DNA of 64,000 nt from Planctomycetota bacterium (GTDB taxonomy: Bacteria > Planctomycetota > Phycisphaerae > WQYP01), in assembly GCA_021805985.1 (NCBI GenBank), contig JAJZDN010000002.1:1-64000 (forward strand), read 5' to 3'. Shown one piece after another: positions 17,293-27,381 of this stretch (positions within the stretch are counted from its first letter, which is position 1; the number at the start of each line of letters is the position of its first letter). The translations under genes were made by a program, and so were the position numbers. The notes beneath the pieces are model-generated. The model worked only from the letters and a program-made list of their open reading frames with translations. It was not told the DNA's origin and did not search any database.

Positions 17293-17934
17293 ATGCAAAT
17301 GGAATTTCGGAAAAGCTACGCACGCGCAGGTGGAGCATTTTTATTATGCTTGCTGCTGGCGGCCGGCGGGTGCGCAACGTTGCGGGTGACGCAGCCACCG
17401 GAAACTGCCGATGAGCAATTTCTGCTTTCCCGGGCGGCCTCTTTGGCAATAAGCAAAATTTCCGTAGCGAATCTGCGTGATCGGCTGGTGTATGTGAGCT
17501 TGCGTTTTTTGCGACCCTTGGGGCAATTGCCGGGGCAGGCATTTATGGAGGCAGATTTGCGATCTCATCTGCTCAAAAGCGGTGTGCGGGTGACCAATAC
17601 CCGCGCGAAAGCCCAGATTGTGCTGGAGGTGCGCTGTGGAGCGTTGGGGATCAACCAGGAAAATTCTTTCATCGGTATTCCCGCCATTGCCTTTGGGGGC
17701 TACAACGCGGGTTCCAATTTATCGCTTCCGCTGGTGCTTCCGCAGATTTCCATTTTACAAAACACCACGCAACAGGGTTATGCCAGCGTCGCGTATGTGG
17801 CGTATTGGCGAAGCAGCGGCGAAATTGTGGCCAGTTCGGGGCCTTTTGTGGGCCAAACGTATCGGCACGACTGGTGGTTCCTGGGCTTTGGGCCGGAAAC
17901 ATCGGGGAATATTCCACCCGCGCTGCGGCGCTAA
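17293..17934 (+). CDS. Putative lipoprotein (DUF6655-like)
   Basis: Lipobox FLLCLLLAAGGCATLRVTQPPETADEQFLLSRAASLAI. Confidence 0.7.
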   Translation: MQMEFRKSYARAGGAFLLCLLLAAGGCATLRVTQPPETADEQFLLSRAASLAISKISVANLRDRLVYVSLRFLRPLGQLPGQAFMEADLRSHLLKSGVRVTNTRAKAQIVLEVRCGALGINQENSFIGIPAIAFGGYNAGSNLSLPLVLPQISILQNTTQQGYASVAYVAYWRSSGEIVASSGPFVGQTYRHDWWFLGFGPETSGNIPPALRR

Positions 17935-17999
17935 GTGCCGCCTGGATTCGCTGGCCGAGCCTATGATAGGGTCATGACCGGCTCTTTGAGAGCATTGCA

Positions 18000-20900
18000 A
18001 TGACAGATCCGTTAAACAGTCCTGAACCTTCGCATTCTGTGAGCCGGCGCAGGGCACATCCGTGGCGTATAGCGATGGGCAGCGTTTTGCTTCTCTCGGT
18101 GCTGCTCCTGGTCGCGGGATGGATTGCCGTGCCGCGGATAATCAACAGCACGGCGGTTCACACGTATGTGCTGGCGAAAATTCAGGCGCGACTGGGCCTG
18201 CGGATTGATGTCAAAACCATGCACATTGGTTTGACGGGTAAAACCACCCTCACTAACGTGCGCATAGGCCTGCCCTTGCGCCATTGGCCCTTCGCCCGAA
18301 TTCCCAAAGCAACTATAAATAGTCATGCCGTTGTCTGGTTGCTGCTGACCGGGCAGTTGGGCATTACCAACATTTCTCTCAATGACCCGCGAGTAATTCT
18401 GCATCAGGGCGATGAAGGCCGATGGAACTTGCCGGCGGCGTGGCAGGACATACGTGTGGCGTGGCAGGGCTGGAAGCTGCGGCACCCCGGAGGAGATTTA
18501 GCATCTGTGGGCTTGCCACGTGTCGTGATTCATCACGGAACACTGCTGGTGGAATTAACCCACCGACCGGAATTGGCCATTGATAATATCGAATTTAAGG
18601 GCATACCCACCAGTGCCTTGACGTGGCGGTTTTCCTTAAATGCAGCATCCACGCAAGTGCCGCAGTCGCATTTACTGGCACAGGGCGTATTGGTTCCCGG
18701 TCAATCCTGGTTGCACAGCATTCATGTGCAGGCCACGGGATTAGGGCCGTGGCTCAAACGGGTGTGGCCGACCTGGAGTGGGGCGGCGTCGGTGAGTGCC
18801 CAATTACGCGGGCGCGTGTTAAACAATACGCTTAGTGAGCGACTCAATGACGTCCGTATTGATATCGGGCAATTCGGCCTGCATGGCAACGCCCAGGCTC
18901 AATATGCCGGGGATCACTGGCAGATTAATCCTGAAAATATTGGCATTCGGGTGGGCTATTTAAGTGTACCGGTGAATATTTATCGGGGGCAAATCTGGGC
19001 GGATAGCCGCGGATTTCATGTTAAATCCCTGCGTGCGGATTTAGCGGGCGGCGGTTTGCATCTGTCCGGTGTGTTCAACCCTGCGGAGGCGGCGGCATCG
19101 GTAACGGCCGCATGGCACGGAATTTCCCTATTTGGAACGGAAATGCAAAGCGGCATCTTGACGGGGTCATTAAGCTCTCCCTGGCCGGGCAGGCGCGTGG
19201 TAGGTTTGCATATCACCAGCAGTGGTCAGTCCCGATATGGCGCGTGGAATACCGCGGCAACGCTCTCGGCGCAGGGCAAATTCCACGGCCTTATGAATTG
19301 GCAGCTTGAGGCACCCCAGCTTTCGTGGGAGCACACCAGACTGGTAACACTCAAGGGGTTACACGCCACGGGAACCTTTAATGCGGGCCAAGTAACGGTT
19401 ACCCGGGCGACTCTGGCTTCAGATCCATATTTAGATCTGCATGGGTTATACAACCTGTCGGTGGGGCTTTGGCGGCTGCACCTGCAGGCCAGCGCCGCAA
19501 GCATCCCCCTGTTGAAGCTGCCGGCTAACGTGCATGTGCATCTTAGCGCGTATGGTAATTCCGGCGGCATGCAGCTGGAAAATCTGTTGGTGAAAAGCCC
19601 GGTTTGGAGTTTGGCCGCCAGCGGCAACTGTATTTTTTCCGGGAATTATCCAACGCATCTGATTCTCACTGTCACGGGTATTCCGCTGGTGAACCATGCA
19701 ACGAAAGCCAATGCGGGCTGGTCGCTAGGCGGACTGATTTCCGGAAAGCTCCTGGCGGACGGCGGAGTTATGCCGCTGGCGTTGCATCTGGATGGTCGCT
19801 TGGCCGGCACGCACTTTACGGTGAATCATCACCTGCTGGCGCTGCCGCGGGTACACGTTGTGGGTGAACTGACCAGGAAAAAAATTATACTCGCGGCCGA
19901 TCCGGTGGCGGTCCTAGGTGGGCAAGTGGCGGTGCGTTTTGACGCCAATACGGCCGGTCAACTTGCGGGGCTGACATTGAAAACGCAACACATTTCCGCG
20001 GCGGCCGTGGCGCGGCTGCTTTTGCCTAAGCCGCCGGCGGGCTTGAGCGGTTATGCCGGTATGAACCTCAAAATCAGCGTGCCCAGTCGCGACCTGCAAA
20101 GGACCAGCGTGCGGGGCGAAGTCTCTGTGGATCATCTGATTATACCGGTTCCAAAATCGCTGATCGCTCCGCTGGATATTCTCCACGGCAGCGCCACGCT
20201 TAGCTATAGCAACGGGGTGTTGTCACTTAAGCCCATCAAACTTCTGGGTGCGGGGGCAACCGCTACTGCCAGCGCCCACTGGAGTCAGTTCAATCCAGCG
20301 AATATTGATATGAAATTACGGATCTCGGATTGGCCGGCGGATATTTCATCAGTGCAGCTTAATACGTTGGTATCCGGCGCACTAACAGGGCGCTATAATT
20401 GGCGCAACTCCGGCATCTATGGCACCGGTGATTTGAATGCGACGATATTCCAAAATGTACTACCCGTGGGCCTGGCCGCAACGCATGTGATCGCCACGGG
20501 GCGGATCATTTCCATCCTGCATACGTCGCTGGATTTAATGGGCAATACCCTCAAAGGTCAGGCGAGTTGGAATATAGATCAGCCCTTAAAAAGTTCCGGC
20601 GTATTTCAATGCGGCCTGCCGAACCTCAAGCCGCTGTTGCTGGGATATTCCTGGGCCAAGGGACTAACGGGAACATTTTCCGGCAATATTGTTCTGGGGC
20701 CGACGAGCGGCGCTCATCCGCTGGCACCGCTGGAATTACAGGCGAATCTAAGTGCACAGAAAGCCATGCTCGACGCTATTGAGCTAGGTTCACTGAACGT
20801 GCACGCATTTATCAGCGATCATGCGATTTTACTGGATCGATCTCAATTAGCGTTTGCCGGTGGCACGATGCACCTGTGGGCCCGTGTTTCCCGACATCAT

Positions 20901-21530
20901 GCAGGGCTGCTTTCATCGGATACCAGTTTGACCTTTGACAACATTAATCTTGATCAACTTACCCGCACGGTAATTCCCAAAGCCCGCCCGATGCCAGGCC
21001 TGCTATCGGGACATCTTACGGCGGTGGCGTTATCCAATAACTGGCGCAACGCTATCGGTTCTGGCGATTTGAAAATTTCGCAGTCGAATTTGACAGGCTC
21101 AACTATTATGGCATCCGTCTATCGGCTGATGAACGTCAGCTTGGTGAACCAAAAGCCCAGGGGTACCGGTGAAGCACGCTGGCGCATTGACGGCGGCAAC
21201 GCGCAAATTACCTATCTGCATTATTTTGACAGGGGCGTAGAAATTCTGGGGGCGGGTGAACTGGACAATATATGGAGTATGCCCCAGAGCACACTAAAGG
21301 GATATGTGATCGGCACGGTGCGGCCATTTAAGCACCTGCATATTCCATTTATCCCGCAGGCCAAAGCGATTCTTAATGCCCTGGAATCCAGTGTCAGCAC
21401 CGTGCAGGTGGCGGGCACCTGGGCGCATCCGACCACCACGCCGGTCGTATTTAAAAACCTGGGAATCGCGATAAAGGAAATATTTGTCAACGCCATCGTG
21501 GGCAACCCGTCGGCATCCAGCGGAAACTAA
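18000..21530 (+). CDS. Large AsmA-like membrane-anchored protein
   Basis: Single N-terminal TM segment (LLLSVLLLVAGWIAVPRII) followed by >1000 aa of AsmA/TamB-like beta-rich sequence (IDVKTMHIGLTGKTTLTNVRIGLP; LHLSGVFNP; GSGDLKISQSNLTGSTIMASVYRLMNV). Confidence 0.7.
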   Translation: MTDPLNSPEPSHSVSRRRAHPWRIAMGSVLLLSVLLLVAGWIAVPRIINSTAVHTYVLAKIQARLGLRIDVKTMHIGLTGKTTLTNVRIGLPLRHWPFARIPKATINSHAVVWLLLTGQLGITNISLNDPRVILHQGDEGRWNLPAAWQDIRVAWQGWKLRHPGGDLASVGLPRVVIHHGTLLVELTHRPELAIDNIEFKGIPTSALTWRFSLNAASTQVPQSHLLAQGVLVPGQSWLHSIHVQATGLGPWLKRVWPTWSGAASVSAQLRGRVLNNTLSERLNDVRIDIGQFGLHGNAQAQYAGDHWQINPENIGIRVGYLSVPVNIYRGQIWADSRGFHVKSLRADLAGGGLHLSGVFNPAEAAASVTAAWHGISLFGTEMQSGILTGSLSSPWPGRRVVGLHITSSGQSRYGAWNTAATLSAQGKFHGLMNWQLEAPQLSWEHTRLVTLKGLHATGTFNAGQVTVTRATLASDPYLDLHGLYNLSVGLWRLHLQASAASIPLLKLPANVHVHLSAYGNSGGMQLENLLVKSPVWSLAASGNCIFSGNYPTHLILTVTGIPLVNHATKANAGWSLGGLISGKLLADGGVMPLALHLDGRLAGTHFTVNHHLLALPRVHVVGELTRKKIILAADPVAVLGGQVAVRFDANTAGQLAGLTLKTQHISAAAVARLLLPKPPAGLSGYAGMNLKISVPSRDLQRTSVRGEVSVDHLIIPVPKSLIAPLDILHGSATLSYSNGVLSLKPIKLLGAGATATASAHWSQFNPANIDMKLRISDWPADISSVQLNTLVSGALTGRYNWRNSGIYGTGDLNATIFQNVLPVGLAATHVIATGRIISILHTSLDLMGNTLKGQASWNIDQPLKSSGVFQCGLPNLKPLLLGYSWAKGLTGTFSGNIVLGPTSGAHPLAPLELQANLSAQKAMLDAIELGSLNVHAFISDHAILLDRSQLAFAGGTMHLWARVSRHHAGLLSSDTSLTFDNINLDQLTRTVIPKARPMPGLLSGHLTAVALSNNWRNAIGSGDLKISQSNLTGSTIMASVYRLMNVSLVNQKPRGTGEARWRIDGGNAQITYLHYFDRGVEILGAGELDNIWSMPQSTLKGYVIGTVRPFKHLHIPFIPQAKAILNALESSVSTVQVAGTWAHPTTTPVVFKNLGIAIKEIFVNAIVGNPSASSGN

Positions 21531-21535
21531 GTTAT

Positions 21536-22564
21536 TTAACCCCCCAGCCAGGCCGCCAGCAGATCGCGCGCGGCATGGAGATCATCGCGGTGGACCATCT
21601 CCGTAACGGTATGGATGTACCGTGTGGGGATGCTCAACGTGATGGTGCGATAGCCGGTGCGGCTGCGTTGCATGGCTCCCGCGTCGGTCCCGCCAAGCGG
21701 CAATAATTCCAACTGATACGCGATTTTTTCTTTCTTGGCCGTTTGAACAAAACTGTCTACCAGCGGCCGATCGCTGATGGATGCTCCATCCATTATTTTG
21801 ATGCCCACGCCCTTGCCCGCATGCGTGACGGTCTGATCATCGGGAATCCCGGGCGTATCACAGGCCAGCGTGGTGTCCAGAGCGATGGCGATATCGGGTT
21901 CCAGACCGAACGTGGCCGGACCAGCTCCGCGCAGGCCGACTTCTTCCTGCACGGTAAAGACTACATAAATGTCATAGCTCGATTTTTTCAAGCGTTGAAT
22001 CGCCCGCACCGCCGTCCACACCGCCGCCCGATTATCCATAGCCTGGCCGCAGACAAAATCCCCAATTTGCGCAAAGTCACGCACCAGCGTGACCGGGTCA
22101 CCCACCTGTACAAGTTCTTTTACCTTCTTGCCCGGCAAGCCCACATCCACCATAAAATCACTGACCAAAAATTGCTTCTTGCGATCTTCTTCTGAGGCAA
22201 TATGAATCGGTTTGCCCGCGGGGTTCATGACGCCGGGCAGATTTTTACGCCCCTGCACCAGCACGCGGTTGGCGGATAAATTTCGCGTATCAAAGCCGCC
22301 GGCGTTATGTACGCGGATAAATCCCTTGTCATCCACAAATCGGACATAAAATCCGATTTGATCCATGTGCGCCGCGATCATCACCTTTTGAGCCGGCTGG
22401 CCGCCGGAAGTTTTTGATGCTTTTTTCAGGCATATTAAACTACCGAGCTTGTCTACCCGCACCTCATCAAACAGGCCGTGAATTTCCTGTTTTATAACCT
22501 CTCGAACCAATTCTTCCCGGCCGGGAACGCCCGGTGTTTCACTAAGCAATTTCAGAAATTCCAT
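21536..22564 (-). CDS. M42-family metallopeptidase (glutamyl aminopeptidase-like)
   Basis: LKLLSETPGVPGREELVREVI...MIAAHMDQIGFYVRFVDDKGFIRV...GDFVCGQAMDNRAAVWTAVRAI...VFTVQEEVGLRGA...GTDAGAMQRSRTGYRTITLSIPTRYIHT. Confidence 0.94.
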   Translation of the reverse strand: MEFLKLLSETPGVPGREELVREVIKQEIHGLFDEVRVDKLGSLICLKKASKTSGGQPAQKVMIAAHMDQIGFYVRFVDDKGFIRVHNAGGFDTRNLSANRVLVQGRKNLPGVMNPAGKPIHIASEEDRKKQFLVSDFMVDVGLPGKKVKELVQVGDPVTLVRDFAQIGDFVCGQAMDNRAAVWTAVRAIQRLKKSSYDIYVVFTVQEEVGLRGAGPATFGLEPDIAIALDTTLACDTPGIPDDQTVTHAGKGVGIKIMDGASISDRPLVDSFVQTAKKEKIAYQLELLPLGGTDAGAMQRSRTGYRTITLSIPTRYIHTVTEMVHRDDLHAARDLLAAWLGG

Positions 22565-22787
22565 CGAAATATCTCCATATAAACGCCTTCCAGCACTTGA
22601 TGCCGCACTGGTTACACTTTGAATTATCAACTATATCCTCCGCTTGGCAAGGTGACAGCCGAAGGGTAGCAGCCTAAGGGTGACAGCCGAAGGGAAAAGA
22701 CCAGATTTGTGGTCATCCCATATTCTGGAGCAACCCACCCCTCTCGGATACAATTGTCATCCGCTGTTTTTTCACGGAGCCTCCGCC

Positions 22788-23369
22788 ATGAAACAATCCC
22801 CTTGCGTCATGCTTGTAAAAGGTGTGATACACGCTGGTATTTTCGGCGTCATGATTTGCCTCATGGCGGGTATGGCCCCACGGGCGGCTGGCCCGGCCCA
22901 ACGATTTATGACCTTAACTTCTTCGGCGTTTAAGAATCACGCGACTATGCCCGCACAATTCACTGCTGACGGCAAAGATATTTCCCCGCCGCTGACGTGG
23001 AGCCATGTACCACGAAAAACTGTTTCCCTGGTGGTGGTGATGATAGACCCCGATGCACCCGGGCCTCTGGCGTTTCGCCACTGGATAATTGTTAATATCC
23101 CACCGACCGCTAAAGGCTTGCCGCAAAACATCCCGCACACCCAGCGGATTGCCAAGCTGTCCTCTGCCCGGCAGGGGAAAAATTCTTTCGGGCAATTCGG
23201 TTATGGCGGCCCCGCACCCCCGCCGGGTCCCGCGCACCACTATCGCATTATGCTATACGCCTTAAGCCGCAAATTGCTATTCGCCCCCGATTGCCTGCCC
23301 TGCCTGCAACATGCCATGGCCGGTTACATCTTAGCCCGCGCAACCCTGCACGTGCATTATGGGCGGTAA
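22788..23369 (+). CDS. YbhB/YbcL family (PEBP-like) protein with N-terminal signal
   Basis: ALSSAFKNHATMPAQFTADGKDISPPLTWSHVP-type PEBP motif, MIDPDAPGPLAFRHWIIVNIP; ATG at 22788 chosen. Confidence 0.9.
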   Translation: MKQSPCVMLVKGVIHAGIFGVMICLMAGMAPRAAGPAQRFMTLTSSAFKNHATMPAQFTADGKDISPPLTWSHVPRKTVSLVVVMIDPDAPGPLAFRHWIIVNIPPTAKGLPQNIPHTQRIAKLSSARQGKNSFGQFGYGGPAPPPGPAHHYRIMLYALSRKLLFAPDCLPCLQHAMAGYILARATLHVHYGR

Positions 23370-23370
23370 T

Positions 23371-24429
23371 TCATCCGAACAATCCCAATTGGGTGCCGGG
23401 GCGGCGGAAGGATGTTTTGGACATGGCAGGGTAATGCGTTTTCAGGCCCGCGCGGCGGGCGGAAAGCTCGAAGAGAGATTCAATCTGATCAGCAAAAACT
23501 CCTTCTCCTTTCATGCGCGTGGCAAAATTGGAGTCATTGAGTTTGCCGCCCCGCATGGATCGGAGGCGGTTAAGGATTTTTGCCGCCCGATCCGGCTTAT
23601 GCTGCTGGAGCCAGGTTTGGAATAAATCCTTGACTGCGTAGGGCAGGCGCAAGGGGGTATATCCCGCAAAAGTCGCCCCTGCGGCTGCCGCGGCTTTTAA
23701 AATTTCCGGCATCTCTTCATCCGTTAAGCCCGGTATCACCGGCGCTACCAGCACGCCCGTTGGAATGCCGGCAGCAGACAATGCGGTTATCGCCGCCAGT
23801 CGCCGCTGGGGTGAACTGGTGCGCGGCTCCATGATGGCGACAAGTTCCGGTTGCAGTGTGGTAACGGAAATAAATACCGCCGTCGCCTGATGGGCCGCCA
23901 ATTCAGCCAGCAGATCAGTATCGCGCGTAATAAGATGATTTTTGGTGATAATGGAAACCGGATTTCTGAACTCTGCAAACACTTCCAGACAACTGCGTGT
24001 GATGCGCAATTTACGTTCGACCGGCTGATAACAATCGGTAACACTGGCCATGGAAATAAGTTCTCCCTGCCAGCTTTTGTGCATCAGCTTTTCCCGCAGC
24101 AATTCCGGAGCATTGTATTTGACCAGAATCTTGCTTTCAAAATCCAGCCCGGCGGAATACCCCAATGTTTCATGCGTAGGCCGGGCATAGCAGTAAATGC
24201 AGCCATGCTCGCAACCGCGGTAGGGGTTGAGGCTGAAACGAAAGCCGATATCCGGACTGTCATTTTCCGAAATAATGGATTTGCTGTGATCCGCAATCAG
24301 TTCGGTGCGAACATTCGTAAAGGCCAGTTCATCGGCATCCGGATGTATTTCATAGTGCGCCGCCTCGAATCGGTTAGCCGGATTACCCTCCGCACCGCGT
24401 CCATGGATAGGTAAAGGAACATCGCGCAT
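23371..24429 (-). CDS. PA0069/Rv2578c-type radical SAM protein (SplB-like)
   Basis: GFRFSLNPYRGCEHGCIYCYARPTHETLGYSAGLDFESKILVK; CxxxCxxC; YQPVERKLRITRSCLEV. Confidence 0.93.
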   Translation of the reverse strand: MRDVPLPIHGRGAEGNPANRFEAAHYEIHPDADELAFTNVRTELIADHSKSIISENDSPDIGFRFSLNPYRGCEHGCIYCYARPTHETLGYSAGLDFESKILVKYNAPELLREKLMHKSWQGELISMASVTDCYQPVERKLRITRSCLEVFAEFRNPVSIITKNHLITRDTDLLAELAAHQATAVFISVTTLQPELVAIMEPRTSSPQRRLAAITALSAAGIPTGVLVAPVIPGLTDEEMPEILKAAAAAGATFAGYTPLRLPYAVKDLFQTWLQQHKPDRAAKILNRLRSMRGGKLNDSNFATRMKGEGVFADQIESLFELSARRAGLKTHYPAMSKTSFRRPGTQLGLFG

Positions 24430-24532
24430 AGCCTATTGTACCAACAGAAGCACCTTCATAAGGCGAAGGAGGGCGGTGAGGCAGGGTTAAGAAGGGTGTT
24501 GCTACGACAAGATCAAGGTATGATATAAAGCT

Positions 24533-25648
24533 ATGACAATCGCAGCGTCCAATTTGGGCCGGCTTTTTGATGGCGAAGGGTACGAGACGCCACCGATTTT
24601 CATGCGCTCGCATGCTGACGCTTTTGCGGAATACCGTCATCGGAGTACAGCGCAACCCATTTTTTTCGGCGGGGACGCTATCACTGTTCTTCACGCGTTA
24701 CCCGATGAATCGGTTGACTGCTGTATGACCAGTCCGCCCTATTGGAACAAGCGGCAATACGAAAACGGCGGAATTGGGCTGGAGGAAAATTTCAAGGAGT
24801 TTATTGACAATCTGCTGGGCGTAACGGCAGAGGTGTATCGCGTGCTTAAAAAAAGTGGATCTTTCTGGCTCAATATTGGCGACAGCTACCAAAATAAGCA
24901 GCTACTGGGCATTCCCTGGCGTCTGGCTATTAGCATGTGCGATCAGCAGAGATGGGTTCTACGTAACCAAGTGGTTTGGAACAAGGTTAAAGGTTCTCCG
25001 GATAATGCGTTGGATAAACTGCGGAATCTCCATGAGCCGGTATTCTATTTTGTAAAATCCCATAGCTATTATTTTGACGCTGATGCAGTCCGAAGCAGTC
25101 CAAAGCATGCAAGGGTCGTAAACGGTGCTGTGATTTCAGCGACCGGAGTGAGTGGCGTACGATATCGGCGGCAAATTGAGCTTTCCAGCGATCTTACCGG
25201 GGAGGAAAAGCGTAACGCCTTTGTCGCACTGGATGAAATTCTCATGCAAATAGCGCGCAGCGAACTTGCCGATTTCCGGATGGTAATTCGGCGACAACAG
25301 CGCGCAACACACAGCGACTCGGAGATGCTTTCCGGGCGCGCCAAAGAATTGCGCGACCGGGGGTTCTATTTCCTCAAATACCATCCCAAGGGAAGTAAAC
25401 CTTCGGATGTCTGGGACATTATTCCGGAGGATACGCATGATCGCCCCGGCCATTACGCGCCGTACCCCGAGGATCTTTGTAAAATCCCGATCCTTGCCAC
25501 GTGCCCCCAGGACGGTATTGTGTTGGATCCATTCTGCGGCACCGGGACCACAAATCTCGTTGCGTACGAATTTGGGCGAAAATCCGTTGGTATTGACATT
25601 TCTACGGAGTATCTCCGGGCGGCCCATGCACGGTGTGCCCGGCCATGA
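24533..25648 (+). CDS. Site-specific DNA methyltransferase of a type II R-M system
   Basis: CMTSPPYWNKRQYENGG; SGSFWLNIGDSY; DVWDIIPED; LDPFCGTGTTNLVAYEFGRKSVGIDIS. Confidence 0.92.
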   Translation: MTIAASNLGRLFDGEGYETPPIFMRSHADAFAEYRHRSTAQPIFFGGDAITVLHALPDESVDCCMTSPPYWNKRQYENGGIGLEENFKEFIDNLLGVTAEVYRVLKKSGSFWLNIGDSYQNKQLLGIPWRLAISMCDQQRWVLRNQVVWNKVKGSPDNALDKLRNLHEPVFYFVKSHSYYFDADAVRSSPKHARVVNGAVISATGVSGVRYRRQIELSSDLTGEEKRNAFVALDEILMQIARSELADFRMVIRRQQRATHSDSEMLSGRAKELRDRGFYFLKYHPKGSKPSDVWDIIPEDTHDRPGHYAPYPEDLCKIPILATCPQDGIVLDPFCGTGTTNLVAYEFGRKSVGIDISTEYLRAAHARCARP

Positions 25649-26490
25649 CCAAAGTAGTTGAGTTATTCGGCGTCCCAACCGATGATCAGACCACGGATTG
25701 GAAATCATTGGTGCGGTCGCAGAAATGTCCGTTCCTGCCCGGGCAGTGTATCAAGGTCAGGAAAAGTCAGCCCGGTGTGGCTATCGGAACTTGCACGTTA
25801 AGTTATGGTCGTCAACAGGACGCAGTTATCGTGTGTCCGCATCGCTTGCTGGAGCGGCACCAGATATTTACGGACTGCCTGCATCTGCTGACAAATCACA
25901 TCCCCGGAAACGAATTGCATATTCTGCGGGAGCTATCAATTCCCGGAGGAAATGTTGACTTTGTGTTAGCTCCGGTAAACGGAAAAAAAGTTCACGATTT
26001 TGTTGCTATTGAATTACAGTCAATGGATACCACGGGAACAATATGGCCGGAGAGGCAGCGCTTTTTGAAGGCTAGGGGCATGCAGGTCGAAGCCCGCAGC
26101 GCGTCATCGGCCAAGACCTTCGGAATAAACTGGAAGATGACTGCAAAAACAACACTTGTCCAATTGCACCACAAGATTCAAACGTTTGAATACATTAACA
26201 AGCATCTCGTACTGGTTATGCAGGATCACCTGCTGCGATACATGCAGCGTGAGTTCCGATTTGGTCACCTGCATCCGGCTGTCTTGGGAGATCCCATGCA
26301 GTTACACGCTTACCACATCGGCCAAGCAAATGAATCAAGAAAATTGACCTTAGCCTTGCGGTTGAGCACCGATGCAGCGGGCGTTGCGCAATGCCTCGGG
26401 CTACAGGCCGACCCCAATCTGGAACTCGCGGATATTCTCCGACAAATCGAAGCCCGGATTTCCGACAGAACATTATTCGCACTGCGATAA
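25645..26490 (+). CDS. NotI-family type II restriction endonuclease
   Basis: KCPFLPGQCIKVRKSQPGVAIGTCTLSYGRQQDAVIVCPHRLLER with four Cys in NotI-like spacing; overlaps methyltransferase stop (ATGA). Confidence 0.82.
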   Translation: MTKVVELFGVPTDDQTTDWKSLVRSQKCPFLPGQCIKVRKSQPGVAIGTCTLSYGRQQDAVIVCPHRLLERHQIFTDCLHLLTNHIPGNELHILRELSIPGGNVDFVLAPVNGKKVHDFVAIELQSMDTTGTIWPERQRFLKARGMQVEARSASSAKTFGINWKMTAKTTLVQLHHKIQTFEYINKHLVLVMQDHLLRYMQREFRFGHLHPAVLGDPMQLHAYHIGQANESRKLTLALRLSTDAAGVAQCLGLQADPNLELADILRQIEARISDRTLFALR

Positions 26491-26523
26491 GGGCAATAAA
26501 AAGACCTCCACCATGATGCCGTG

Positions 26524-26685
26524 AGAGCGGGAGAGTTTCGAACCCTTGTTACAAGGGCGGACCAGCACAACGCACCGGCTCAAGACTTCCACAACTGTCG
26601 CGATAAATCGCGACCAGGCTTGTCCATCGTTCCGACACCCGGGGTCCTGTACAATGCTCATCGGTCCGAAGCTTTAGGCCGCTCT
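26524..26685. ncRNA. Candidate structured RNA / structured intergenic element with nested stems
   Basis: AGAGCGG(26524)/CCGCTCT(26679), CCCTTG-TTA-CAAGGG(26543-26557), CGGACC(26558)/GGTCCG(26663), GTCGCGA-TAAA-TCGCGAC(26597-26614). Confidence 0.35.
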
Positions 26686-27381
26686 AGCACGAACAAGGAA
26701 GAGGTCATTAATGTTTGTACACTTATTGCGCGCAAAAGGCAAATCTTGACGACACGTTCGTTGGCTATCCGCCCTATCCTGCCTTGCGGATCATGATCAC
26801 CCACTGCCAATCAGAATGTAATAGTGCCATCCGCGACTCCCAATATTTCCCATAACCAATCCCAGTAAGCGGCGCTTTGCAGTGCGACCGATAATATCCC
26901 CAATGCACGGCGCTGGTGGCCTGGCTGACATTGTGGGATGGCGTTGTTTTCTTCCTCCCATTGCTTTTCACTTCGGAATAGTTAAACTTATCCACCATGT
27001 CCAGACCAGCGATGGCTCCAAGGGGTTAAAATCGCGAAGGATTATGAATCTGTGAGAGATGGAGAAGTTGTAACATTGTTAGGGTGACAAGATAAAAAAG
27101 CGGGCACCTGTCCGCTTGCCCAGCCAGACCTCTGGCTGAAATTCAGCAGTACGCTTTTTTGATTTTGTTCCCTTAAAAAGGTTTGGCAAGATGAAAACGC
27201 TGGATTTTGTGTGTTGGGATGAGAGAGTAATTCGCTAATTCTCTTCCAGCGAAACTCGTGCGTGATGCTCGTTCCAATGATAAAAAATACACGCCGGTTC
27301 CATGCTTGCATGAACCTGAACGTGGGTCGGTTTGGGTTGCCAAAACCGCAAACAATACCCGGTATTTTTCAGGAGGCTGGT

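Noticed and set aside
22645-22696. Repeated 'gacagccgaaggg / gcagcctaaggg' units upstream of the PEBP-like gene
   Set aside because: Only three short imperfect units; too little to support a functional claim.
26524-26600. Minus-strand tRNA gene
   Set aside because: A T-loop-like GGGTTCGAAAC is present, but no D arm, anticodon arm or properly spaced acceptor stem can be built at tRNA length.
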